Positions 8,667-15,794 of a DNA stretch of 45,751 nucleotides are shown piece by piece. The position numbers were made by a program, and so were the translations under genes. Source of the stretch: Pseudorhodobacter aquimaris (GTDB lineage Bacteria > Pseudomonadota > Alphaproteobacteria > Rhodobacterales > Rhodobacteraceae); NCBI RefSeq assembly GCF_001202025.1, contig NZ_LGHS01000060.1, positions 1-45,751 of the forward strand, written 5' to 3'. Each line of letters opens with the position of its first letter. Within the stretch, counting starts at the first letter, position 1. The notes below the pieces were generated by a model. The model ran no database searches and had not been told where the DNA came from. It saw nothing but the letters and a program-made list of their open reading frames with translations.

Positions 8667-11134
8667 CACATGCCCCTCCGGCCAAGGGACACCGCGCGTG
8701 CGATATCCGCCGCGACCTGCGTGCGCGATTGACGGAAGCTTTCGGCGTCGCGGGCCATGATGGTGACGGACACGTTCGGGGCTGCACCTTGCCCTTGGCC
8801 GTATCCCGCCGCCTCGCGGCGTGACAGAACCCGCTCCCCTCGTTGCAGGATCGCGGGCACCTCGTCGGGCTTGATCCCGGCCCAGCCGCCCGAATGCATG
8901 CGTGGGGCACCGGCGAATGCCATGGCCGGGATCATACGACCCGGGCCTGGCGATCCGACCATGCCACCGGCGTGCAGGATGTTGGCAAAGATGCCACCCG
9001 CACCGCCCAGCGCTCCTGACAGGGCGTTGGCGATGGGGCCGAGGATGAAGCGTCGCGCGGCCAGCTTGGCCAGATCGGCGATCATCGAGGTGACAAGGTC
9101 GCGGAAATCCAGCTTGCCGGTTTTGACGAAATCGGCCACGGCGTTTTCGGCGCTCTGGAATGCCCCGACCAGTGCCTGTCCGATATCGCTGCCAATCTCG
9201 CGGGCTTTCGCGGCGTAATCGGCGAGCGCCGCAGTGACGGCGGCCCAGCCGGTCAGGGCTGTTTCCGCGCCCTCTGCTGCCGCTGCCCCGGCGTCGCGCG
9301 CCGCGCTGCCCGCGCCATCGGCTGCGGTCACGGTGTTGTTCAGTCCTGCCGCGAGGGCATCGGCTGACCCGGCAGCATCCGCCAGCGCCGCCTCGGCCTC
9401 GGCACCGGTGCCGGTCATGGCATCCTTCAACGCCTGCCAGCTGGCCAGCGGTCGACCTGCGGCATCGGCCAGCATGCCCGCAGCCTCGCGGTAGCCATCG
9501 GCCCGGCCACGCGCGTCGTCTGCCATCGCGCCAAGCCCAAGGTCAGGCGGTTCCAGATAGGTGCGCGACAGTGCCGCCGAGAAGGCATCGGCGGCGGCTG
9601 CGCCAGCAGCTGTTGCGGCCCCCTCGAACGGGTTTCCGATCCGGCTGAGTTCCACCGGATCAAGGGTCCCGATCCGCACCCCACCTTCGCCGGTGGCCCA
9701 TTCGGGCAGCAGCGCCAGCGCCGCGTTCAGGCCGTTGATGAAGTTGTTGATGCGCGTGACAACGCCGTTCAGCATCGCTTCGACACCCGAGATCAACCCG
9801 TTTGCGGCTTGGAACGCGAAATCGCCGATGGCGCCGGGCAGACTACCCCAGATCGCGACGGCCGCATCATACGCTCCCTGGAAGATTGCAGCCGTCCGGT
9901 CGGCGAAGCAGACAACGCCCGCAATGGTGCCTTCGAGGGCCGATAGCCCGGCCGCCTTCAGACCCTCCCAGCCAGCTGCCATGTTGGCGAATGCGGCGTC
10001 GAGCGACAGGCCGATGCGGGACCAGACCTCCTTCGCGAGATCGCCCAGCAGGCGGAAGGCTTCGCCCACGCCGCCAACCCGGGCCACCAACTGCGAAAAC
10101 TGATAGACCAACTCGCCTGCGCCGACGATCAGCGCACCAATGCCGGTGCGGATCAACGCTCCACGCAAGATGACCAGCGCCGTGGCAAGGCCGCGCACTG
10201 ACAGCGCTGCAGCCGCCAACCCTGCGACCCAGCGCCCGGCCATCACGGTGGCGAAGGTGGCAGCATAAGAGGCCAGCCGCCCGAGATTTCCGATCAGCGC
10301 ATCAATGGCTGTCCGCAGTATCCCGCCATCGGACGCCAGGGCGACGAAAGCGTTCGCAAGCGCCTCGACAGAAGGTGCCACGGCAACGGCGATCCGGTTG
10401 CGCAGGCCCTCGAACACCAGCGACATGGTGCCGAGGGCGACCTGGGTGCGCCGCAGGGCCTCAATGGCGTCGGTGTCCAGCACCGCGCCGAGGTCGGAGG
10501 CCTGGTCGCCCAGCCGCGCCATTTCCGCCCCGCCATTGCGCAGGAGCGGCAGGAGGCGCGTGGCGTCCGAGGCCATGGCTTCGAGATGGAAGGTCATCTC
10601 CTGCTGGCTAAGACCAGCGCGTTCCAGTGTGTCGACATAGAGCTGCAGGGCTTCCGGCCCGGAGAGCCGGGCGAATTGGTCAGCAGTGACGCCCACCTGC
10701 GGGGCCACACTATCGAAGAAGTCCGCCATCGGCCCGCCGCCGGTCTGCAGGAAATCCCCGACCCGGTCGTTCACGTCCTTCAGGATGTCGGCGAGTTTCT
10801 CCTGCTCGATGCCAACCGTGCGCGCCCCGGCCGACCAGCGTTGCAGAGCTTCGGGCGTGGCATTGGCGACCTGTGCGAACTGACGGATTTGCGCGGCACT
10901 TTCGGCGGTGGACCGGACAATAAGGCCGAGCGAAGCCGTCGCGGCCGCTGCGGCCGCAGACATCGCAATGCCAGCCCGGCGCGCAAAACCTGCTAGCCGG
11001 GTGTTGGCCAGCTCCATCTCGCGCGACAGGCGGCCAAACCCCTTTGCCCCTGCCTCGCCGACACCTTCCAACTCGGCGCGTACTTGGCGGCCGCCCTCCG
11101 CCACGAGGCGGACGGATACGCGTTTTTCAGCCAT
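8666..11134 (-). CDS. Tail tape measure protein
   Basis: The 822-residue protein is Ala/Gly-rich and mostly helical. It starts with the typical KRVSVRLVAEGGRQVRAELE segment, followed by FARRAGIAMSAAAAAATASLG. It contains long hydrophobic stretches (YAATFATVMAGRWVAGLAAA; GLATALVILRGALIRTGIGA) and a C-terminal domain (GAFQSAENAVADFVKTGKLD, DLVTSMIADLAKLAARRF) of the phage tail-tape-measure C-terminal family. It sits directly after the frameshifting chaperone gene, the canonical position. The ATG at 11134 is preferred over an in-frame GTG three codons upstream. By the usual rule of about 1.5 angstrom per residue it implies a tail of roughly 120 nm, much longer than the short GTA tail, so the GTA-like parts here are only the distal ones. 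Confidence 0.92.
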   Translation of the reverse strand: MAEKRVSVRLVAEGGRQVRAELEGVGEAGAKGFGRLSREMELANTRLAGFARRAGIAMSAAAAAATASLGLIVRSTAESAAQIRQFAQVANATPEALQRWSAGARTVGIEQEKLADILKDVNDRVGDFLQTGGGPMADFFDSVAPQVGVTADQFARLSGPEALQLYVDTLERAGLSQQEMTFHLEAMASDATRLLPLLRNGGAEMARLGDQASDLGAVLDTDAIEALRRTQVALGTMSLVFEGLRNRIAVAVAPSVEALANAFVALASDGGILRTAIDALIGNLGRLASYAATFATVMAGRWVAGLAAAALSVRGLATALVILRGALIRTGIGALIVGAGELVYQFSQLVARVGGVGEAFRLLGDLAKEVWSRIGLSLDAAFANMAAGWEGLKAAGLSALEGTIAGVVCFADRTAAIFQGAYDAAVAIWGSLPGAIGDFAFQAANGLISGVEAMLNGVVTRINNFINGLNAALALLPEWATGEGGVRIGTLDPVELSRIGNPFEGAATAAGAAAADAFSAALSRTYLEPPDLGLGAMADDARGRADGYREAAGMLADAAGRPLASWQALKDAMTGTGAEAEAALADAAGSADALAAGLNNTVTAADGAGSAARDAGAAAAEGAETALTGWAAVTAALADYAAKAREIGSDIGQALVGAFQSAENAVADFVKTGKLDFRDLVTSMIADLAKLAARRFILGPIANALSGALGGAGGIFANILHAGGMVGSPGPGRMIPAMAFAGAPRMHSGGWAGIKPDEVPAILQRGERVLSRREAAGYGQGQGAAPNVSVTIMARDAESFRQSRTQVAADIARAVSLGRRGM

Positions 11135-11468
11135 CGCGGCCACCTTCCATCTGTTCGTTCAATTTGCGCACCATCACCGCCTCGATCTCGGGCAGCAGTT
11201 CGGCGGCGATCAGGGTGTTGACGCCCAGCGCCTGCGCCATCGCGAGTGCCGCGCTCATGTCCCAGCCCAGCACCGCGCCGGGGATCACGCGCAGCTGCCC
11301 ACCAAGGCGACCGACCAGATCCCAGACCTGCCAGCCCTCCGGCGTCTGGGGCCGGTTCAGTCTTGCGGGGCAATCGGGGCAGATGCCCCCGCGGCCCTCG
11401 CAGGGTGTGCAGGCCGCGCAGTACCGGTCGCCCCCGCCGAAGGACCAGTCGGCAAGGGCGCGGAGGCG
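11127..11468 (-). CDS. -1 frame extension of the tail assembly chaperone (T part of a GT-type fusion)
   Basis: This frame has no convincing start codon but is fully open from the slippery A-run at 11468..11474 to a TGA at 11127..11129. It encodes about 113 residues that look like a real protein: RALADWSFGGGDRYCAAC, then a cysteine-rich motif (CxxCxxC, then CxxC, as in YCAACTPCEG and ICPDCPA). A helical C-terminus follows (GWDMSAALAMAQALGVNT; LLPEIEAVMVRKLNEQ). Its stop overlaps the tape-measure ATG. Entry by a -1 ribosomal shift would yield a ~228-residue fusion with the upstream 115 residues. The cysteine pattern could bind zinc. Confidence 0.75.
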   Translation of the reverse strand, partial: RLRALADWSFGGGDRYCAACTPCEGRGGICPDCPARLNRPQTPEGWQVWDLVGRLGGQLRVIPGAVLGWDMSAALAMAQALGVNTLIAAELLPEIEAVMVRKLNEQMEGGRDG

Positions 11469-11812
11469 TTTTTTTCGGCGTCCAGCAGTAGACCGCGCGC
11501 GACGTATTGGGTCTGGAACGTCTCGAAGACCGGCCAGATTTCCAGGAGGGCGTCGATGCCTTCCTGCGAAACGGGGATGATATTGCCTGCATCATCGCCC
11601 ACACCCTCCCAATCCAGTACCGCGCGCCGGGCCACGGATTTGGCCATGGCCAGCGCCATTTCCTCCTGGGGCGCCCCATCGGGCAAGTCATCAATGGCTG
11701 GATCGGCACGGGCTGACACCATGAGCGCGGTGGTCAGTGGGCCGACCAGCAAGCGCAGGCCGGGGGCGAGGTCCAGCCATTGCGGCGTCGCGGTCAGGTT
11801 CAGTCGGATCAT
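11357..11812 (-). CDS. Tail assembly chaperone, zero-frame product (G-type)
   Basis: The 151-residue zero-frame protein (MIRLNLTATPQWLDLAPGLR; VFETFQTQYVARGLLLDAEK) lies between the tail-tube region and the tape measure, where lambda-like phages encode tail assembly chaperones. After the AAA AAC codons its last ~36 residues are low-complexity Ala/Pro/Gly/Thr, whereas the -1 frame there encodes a cysteine-rich folded-looking domain. This is the usual layout of a G/GT pair: a major short product and a minor frameshifted fusion. The GTA counterpart region (g10) is also chaperone-like. A terminator lies just upstream, so expression depends on read-through or an unseen promoter. Confidence 0.78.
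   Translation of the reverse strand: MIRLNLTATPQWLDLAPGLRLLVGPLTTALMVSARADPAIDDLPDGAPQEEMALAMAKSVARRAVLDWEGVGDDAGNIIPVSQEGIDALLEIWPVFETFQTQYVARGLLLDAEKNASAPLPTGPSAGATGTARPAHPARAAGASAPIAPQD
11468..11474 (-). promoter_or_regulatory. Slippery heptamer A AAA AAC for -1 programmed frameshift
   Basis: On the coding strand the zero-frame codons read GAA AAA AAC, giving the canonical X XXY YYZ heptamer. Slipping back one base joins the zero frame exactly to the only other open frame, which runs to the tape-measure start. The 7-A run is unusual in this GC-rich gene. Confidence 0.78.
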
Positions 11813-11827
11813 CGGTGGGCCTTTCTC

Positions 11828-11859
11828 AAAACAAAAGCGACGTGCCGGGGCACGTCGCT
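11828..11859 (-). terminator. Rho-independent terminator after the SEC-C gene
   Basis: On the minus strand AGCGACGTG pairs with CACGTCGCT around a CCCCGG loop, followed by TTTTGTTTT. It sits 38 bases downstream of the DUF1186/SEC-C stop and just upstream of the tail chaperone. It would thus end the inserted gene's transcript and could attenuate late tail transcription unless antitermination acts. Confidence 0.8.
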
Positions 11860-11896
11860 GGGGAGGGTGGTCTACGAAAGAGACGGTCTGTTCAGG

Positions 11897-12796
11897 TCAT
11901 TGGAGGCAGCATTTCTTGAACTTCTGGCCACTGCCACAGGGGCAAGGATCGTTTCGCCCGATCTTGCCGGTGAAGACGCCGTTGAACGGATCACCGCTGC
12001 GGGGCATCAGGGATGATACGACGTTCAAGCGCCCTGCCGCTTTCTTCGCCAGATACTCCGGCGTGAAGCAGTACCATGGCTCGAGTTCTGCAATGGTGTC
12101 AGTGATCAGCGTGTTGCTGGAAATCTCGGTAAACCAGTCGGGCCGACCAGCAGCCACCGTCGCCTGAAGGCGCTCGGTGAAATCTTCGAATCGGCTATGA
12201 TCCGGGGTGATCAGACCACTGTCGAACGCGGCGCGCACTGCCGTGTCCATGTTTGCAAGGCCAAGAGCCGCGATGCATTCCGCCCAGGACCACCAGACTT
12301 CCTCGCCCGTCAGGGTGCCGGTGAGGTCAAAGAAGTCGATCAGGAACTGCGTGATGCTCGGCCGCAGCTCCGGGTTTTCCAAGGCAACGATGGCCAGCGT
12401 GTCGAACATCTCGCCACGCAGGAAGCCATCGGCGGCATCGTCCAACAGGATGTCGAACAGCGGCTGCAGATCGCCGTCAAACACCCCTGCCATGACACGC
12501 GCGGAGGCTTCGGTGATCGAATCCCCCAGAAGCGCATCCAGAAACTCGGGATCGCGCCGGAGCAGCTTTGCCAGCGGGCGATAGGCCCGTGTCTCACGCC
12601 ATTCTGCCAAAAGGAAGAAGATGAAGACAAAGGCATCCATCCGCTCGAGGTCGTCGATCTTTGCCGTTTGCAGTTTGCCGATATAGTCCAGAAACACCGG
12701 CACCATGGCGTCGCGCGATTGCCCTGCCGCCTCCAATGCTTCGCGTGGCAAGGGGCCATAGGCCTCCAATGCAGCCATGATTTCGGCGGGTGTCAT
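11897..12796 (-). CDS. DUF1186-like protein with C-terminal SEC-C zinc motif (moron-like insertion)
   Basis: The 299-residue protein consists of a helical repeat-like region resembling DUF1186 (residues ~10-240; FVFIFFLLAEWRETRAYRPL, WWSWAECIAALGLANM). A short C-terminal SEC-C motif follows (GRNDPCPCGSGQKFKKCC, last ~20 residues), a CxC...CC zinc-binding tail best known from SecA and also attached to many unrelated proteins. It has no place in tail assembly and lies between the tail tube and the chaperone with its own terminator, so it looks like a cargo gene. An AAAGG precedes the ATG by 8 bases inside a potential hairpin. Cellular role unknown; host stress or phage exclusion are guesses only. 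Confidence 0.8.
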   Translation of the reverse strand: MTPAEIMAALEAYGPLPREALEAAGQSRDAMVPVFLDYIGKLQTAKIDDLERMDAFVFIFFLLAEWRETRAYRPLAKLLRRDPEFLDALLGDSITEASARVMAGVFDGDLQPLFDILLDDAADGFLRGEMFDTLAIVALENPELRPSITQFLIDFFDLTGTLTGEEVWWSWAECIAALGLANMDTAVRAAFDSGLITPDHSRFEDFTERLQATVAAGRPDWFTEISSNTLITDTIAELEPWYCFTPEYLAKKAAGRLNVVSSLMPRSGDPFNGVFTGKIGRNDPCPCGSGQKFKKCCLQ

Positions 12797-12804
12797 GTGC
12801 GGAA

Positions 12805-12830
12805 CCTTTCATCGGGGAATCGATGAAGGG
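12805..12830 (-). promoter_or_regulatory. Stem-loop covering the SEC-C gene ribosome site
   Basis: On the coding strand CCCTTCATCG and CGATGAAAGG form 10-base arms with one mismatch around a 6-base loop. The 3' arm contains the GAAAGG ribosome site for the ATG at 12796, so folding would hide it. This may limit translation from read-through late transcripts. Confidence 0.4.
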
Positions 12831-12884
12831 AATACCGCCTTTCCGCGCCCGCCTCCACTGTGCGGATCGTCCTTCATGCCGAAT

Positions 12885-13823
12885 TCAATAGGTCGCAACA
12901 GTGTTGACGAGAACGGCGGTGCACATGCGGGCGGGGCTGGTGGCCTTGGCGGCCATCCAGTCGAAGGTCGCCTGCACCCCTTGCGGCCCGGCGATCTCGA
13001 TCCGGGGGATCGGCAGAAAGACGGCGTGGGCCGTGAACGTGAAGCTGGCATTGGCGCCGAGGCTGTAAACAAACTCCAGCTCGCAGGGGCTGCCGTCGAT
13101 GGCTTGGGTCACCAGCGTGCTGTCGGAAAACCGCACCTCAATCCGGCCGGTCAGCGCCGCCATGGTCGGATCGGCCCCATCGATGCGACCATCGCCGCGG
13201 ATGGTCTCGATCCGGTCGAGGTTGTTGGAATAGGTGATCTCGGCAGAGACGACATTCCCGAGGGCTGTGCCATTGCGTTTCACCGTGCCGTTGAAATGGC
13301 CGAAGCGTTGCAGGCCCAGCGCGGTGGGCGTGCCAGCTGCTGTTGTGGCGGCGATGGTTTCGCCTTGGGCCACCAGCCGAGCGGTGGCGGTCAGCAGGCC
13401 GGATCGCTGCATCTGCCACGACAACTGATCCAGCACACAGCCGGAATACATCGCGAAACGCGGCACCTCCGGCATGGCTGTTTCAATCGCCATGCTGGGC
13501 AGCGTCCAGTTGCCCGACTGAAAGGTGTGGGTCTTGGGCGTGGTGCCGGTCGTGACCGGCTGGCCGAAGGCCGCTTTCAGCCAGAACCCGAAGGCCTCGA
13601 CATCGATGGGGATCACCACCTCACCGTCGGCAGTGACCGCATCCTTGATCGGCGCCAGCGGATCGCGGCCATAGCCCAGCAGGTCGGACTCCAGCAGCGG
13701 CTGTTCCGACCCGAGCGTCGCCCGGGCAAAGGGCATCAGCCGGAACCCACTGACCGGCGGGGTGCCGTAAACCGTCTCATACGCAAGCGCCATCTGCGCC
13801 CGCGCGCCTTGCGCACGTGCCAT
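12885..13823 (-). CDS. Phage tail tube protein
   Basis: The 312-residue product starts MARAQGARAQMALAYETVYG and has alternating beta-strand patterns (VVIPIDVEAFGFWLKAAFGQ; YSGCVLDQLSWQMQRSG; FNGTVKRNGTALGNVVSAEI; SASFTFTA-like repeats) typical of the phage tail tube family used by siphoviruses. Pattern and length are those of lambda-V-like or TP901-like tube proteins rather than the shorter GTA gp9. A strong AAAGGAG lies 6 bases before the ATG. It follows the tail terminator gene and would polymerise around the tape measure. In an uninterrupted operon the next gene would be the chaperone; here the SEC-C insertion separates them. Confidence 0.88.
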   Translation of the reverse strand: MARAQGARAQMALAYETVYGTPPVSGFRLMPFARATLGSEQPLLESDLLGYGRDPLAPIKDAVTADGEVVIPIDVEAFGFWLKAAFGQPVTTGTTPKTHTFQSGNWTLPSMAIETAMPEVPRFAMYSGCVLDQLSWQMQRSGLLTATARLVAQGETIAATTAAGTPTALGLQRFGHFNGTVKRNGTALGNVVSAEITYSNNLDRIETIRGDGRIDGADPTMAALTGRIEVRFSDSTLVTQAIDGSPCELEFVYSLGANASFTFTAHAVFLPIPRIEIAGPQGVQATFDWMAAKATSPARMCTAVLVNTVATY

Positions 13824-13847
13824 GGGGGTCTCCTTTATGTGGGGGTG

Positions 13848-14270
13848 TCAGGCCAGGGGGCCGGTGGTGGTGTAGTGCAGAACGACGGTGATCAGCGCCG
13901 CCTTCAGCGCCGCTGCGCCCTCGACCGGCAGGTCGACCGATGCCGGGGCCTCGGGTTCGACCCAGTCGCAGAGACCGCCGAGGGTGCGGTCAGCTTCCAG
14001 CGCCGTGCCGATGCTGGCGATCAAGGTGTCGAAGGCGCTGGCCCGACCGGTTCCCGCTTGAACGACAACTTCCAACTCAGCCCGGTGCTGGTAGTGGTAG
14101 CGCAGGGGCGACAGCGTCACCTCCGGTTCGCCCGGCTGGCCATCGCGCAGGATGATCAGCCCCGCCGCCGGGATGCGTTCGGGAAGTATGTCGTCGCGCC
14201 GCACGGTCGCCGGCAGTGGCGAGAGACGGGCGTATAGTGTGGACAGAATGCTCTCGCGGAGGAGTGGCAT
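13848..14270 (-). CDS. Tail terminator / minor tail protein (gpU-position)
   Basis: The 140-residue protein (MPLLRESILSTLYARLSPLP; LRYHYQHRAELEVVVQAG) sits between the DUF6441 minor tail gene and the tail tube, where lambda-like phages encode the tail terminator gpU. The pattern of a helix followed by beta strands ending ALITVVLHYTTTGPL fits that fold class. Homologues in Rhodobacterales phages tend, as I recall, to be labelled acyl-CoA transferase, for which there is no support in this sequence. The ATG at 14270 is used; the longer frame upstream overlaps the promoter region of the antisense gene. Function rests mainly on position. Confidence 0.65.
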   Translation of the reverse strand: MPLLRESILSTLYARLSPLPATVRRDDILPERIPAAGLIILRDGQPGEPEVTLSPLRYHYQHRAELEVVVQAGTGRASAFDTLIASIGTALEADRTLGGLCDWVEPEAPASVDLPVEGAAALKAALITVVLHYTTTGPLA

Positions 14271-14343
14271 GTAGGAGTGACCCCAGATTTGACTTGTGAA
14301 GTGGTTGTTTTCGCGATCATTTGTGCAGAATAGGAGATGAGGC

Positions 14344-14838
14344 ATGCAAATCACGGACTTCGCGCGAGCAGTTTCGCAACTGGATCCTGCTACCCCTCGG
14401 CACCGGGACCTCGAGAGTGTCCTGCAGATTGGCGTTGGCTTCGGAAACCCGTGGTACCGATCCCAAAAGGAACACTGGCTGGGTTGGCTCGGCGACTACC
14501 ACACGCCTGGTGCCTACAGTCGATCCCAGATGAGCCCAACCGAAGCTCGAACCGTGTACAATCGCATCAACTGTGCCCCGATGCTATTCTGGCTTTGCGA
14601 AGCAGCGGGCATTGCGGACTCCCGGCTAAAGGAGTCTTTCGACGCCGTTGCGCAGCTTTCCTCTGGTCGCGTCGCATCGCAGTGCGCCGCGCTGCGCAGG
14701 ATCATCCCTTGGGCCGACGTTGAAAAGGTGCTGTTGCAGCGACCCGAAATTTCCGCAATCCGGATTTCAGAGGCTGACGAGGCCATATGCGCGGCTCGCG
14801 AGAGGCTGAGAGAGAAGCTAGGGCTACCGTTAGAATGA
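14344..14838 (+). CDS. Antisense cargo gene of unknown function
   Basis: A 164-residue protein (DFARAVSQLDPATPRHRDLE; FGNPWYRSQKEHWLGWLGDY; VYNRINCAPMLFWLCEAAG) is encoded against the tail operon between the terminator-like gene and the DUF6441 gene. AGGAG lies 7 bases before the ATG. The Trp-rich helical pattern and the C-terminal IRISEADEAICAARERLREK give no recognised family. Its 3' end overlaps the end of the convergent DUF6441 gene by 9 bases. Base composition is lower in GC than the neighbours. As with the gene at 7667..7951, it is probably an independently expressed insertion in a structural operon. Confidence 0.7.
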   Translation: MQITDFARAVSQLDPATPRHRDLESVLQIGVGFGNPWYRSQKEHWLGWLGDYHTPGAYSRSQMSPTEARTVYNRINCAPMLFWLCEAAGIADSRLKESFDAVAQLSSGRVASQCAALRRIIPWADVEKVLLQRPEISAIRISEADEAICAARERLREKLGLPLE

Positions 14839-15477
14839 CGTTGATTGCCGGAGTGGCCAGTTCACCCACTCAGCAACGATCATCCCCGGCACGCCGTCCA
14901 CCGCCCGCTTTGCATCCCGTGCCAGATCCAGCCGCTTGCGCAACTTGACCTGCCGCACCAGCAGAAAAATCGGAACTGTCGTCACACCGCGTCCGGTCTT
15001 GGATTTCGACGCCACGGCCCGGCCCTTCGAATTCAGCCGACCCTCCGCGACCAGCAGGCTCGGCCCACGGCGGCGATAGATGAACCGCAGGCGCAACCCG
15101 GTGCGGCGCTCCCATTCACCGGGGGTGATTCGGCCGCCTTTCGTGCTTTTTCCGGCGGCCGGGGTGGGGATGGCCAGCCAGAACCCGTCCTTTGACCGGA
15201 TCAGCGGCCCAGTGTCATGCGCGCCGATGATCACCGGCGCGTTGGACCAGACGAGGGCCGCCGCGTTCAGGCTGTCGCCGGATTTCGGGAAGCTGGCGAG
15301 GCGGATGCTGTTGCCGAGCCGGGTTCCGAGGCCCGCGCCTGTGATCTGGCTCCGCCAGGCGGACTTCAGGGAGGTGCCCGCTTCGCGCATTGCGGCAGAC
15401 ACAGCCTTTTCCCCGGCGGCGATTTCGGCTTGCATCAGGGCGACGAGGTCGGGATCGAAGGCGATCTTCAGCTTCAT
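14830..15477 (-). CDS. DUF6441-like minor tail / neck protein
   Basis: The 215-residue basic protein starts MKLKIAFDPDLVALMQAEI. Its middle is rich in Lys/Arg (FIYRRRGPSLLVAEGRLNSK) and its C-terminus reads VKLRKRLDLARDAKRAVDGV. I associate this pattern with DUF6441, found between head-tail joining and tail terminator genes in alphaproteobacterial phages, the position of HK97 gp10 or lambda gpZ-type neck proteins. Its ATG overlaps the stop of the upstream joining protein (4-base overlap), indicating coupling. Exact structural role is inferred from position. Confidence 0.72.
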   Translation of the reverse strand: MKLKIAFDPDLVALMQAEIAAGEKAVSAAMREAGTSLKSAWRSQITGAGLGTRLGNSIRLASFPKSGDSLNAAALVWSNAPVIIGAHDTGPLIRSKDGFWLAIPTPAAGKSTKGGRITPGEWERRTGLRLRFIYRRRGPSLLVAEGRLNSKGRAVASKSKTGRGVTTVPIFLLVRQVKLRKRLDLARDAKRAVDGVPGMIVAEWVNWPLRQSTSF

Positions 15478-15788
15478 GATGGGCGCAGGTCCAGCGACCA
15501 GATCAGGCGTTCGCGATCACGCACCGGCTCGCCCTGAATGGTGAAGCTGTCGGCCCCGATGACAATCAAATCGCCGGGGTGCGGATCGGGCAGGTCGGAC
15601 ACACGGACATCCACCATCATAGTGTCGCTGACAAAGCGCCCAGCGCCGAATTCCGTGATCCGATCCGGGGCGCGCCGAATGACGCGGATGGGGCGTTCCT
15701 CCGAGTTGGTGGCAGAAATCCAGACTGCGGCCGCCGCCATAGACGGGTTGGCATAGATCCGGTCCATTGCGGCGGCGAAGACGGTCAT
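15474..15788 (-). CDS. Head-tail joining protein (lambda FII-like)
   Basis: This 104-residue protein has the small beta-barrel pattern of phage head-tail joining proteins of the FII / Gifsy-2 prophage family. It begins MTVFAAAMDRIYANPSMAAA, has RPIRVIRRAPDRITEFG, then VDVRVSDLPDPHPGDLIVIG and SFTIQGEPVRDRERLIWSLD. It follows the major capsid gene by 6 bases and precedes DUF6441 with overlapping stop and start. Such proteins bind the bottom of the portal-adaptor stack and receive the tail. Confidence 0.8.
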   Translation of the reverse strand: MTVFAAAMDRIYANPSMAAAAVWISATNSEERPIRVIRRAPDRITEFGAGRFVSDTMMVDVRVSDLPDPHPGDLIVIGADSFTIQGEPVRDRERLIWSLDLRPS

Positions 15789-15794
15789 GACGCG

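Noticed and set aside
10993-11709. Long minus-strand frame across the tape-measure start and chaperone region
   Set aside because: Arg/Pro/Gly-rich shadow translation; the two other frames there carry the family features.
12777-14237. 486-codon rightward frame opposite the tail tube gene
   Set aside because: Composition is a complement shadow of the tail tube and terminator genes, and the real antisense cargo gene begins later at 14344.
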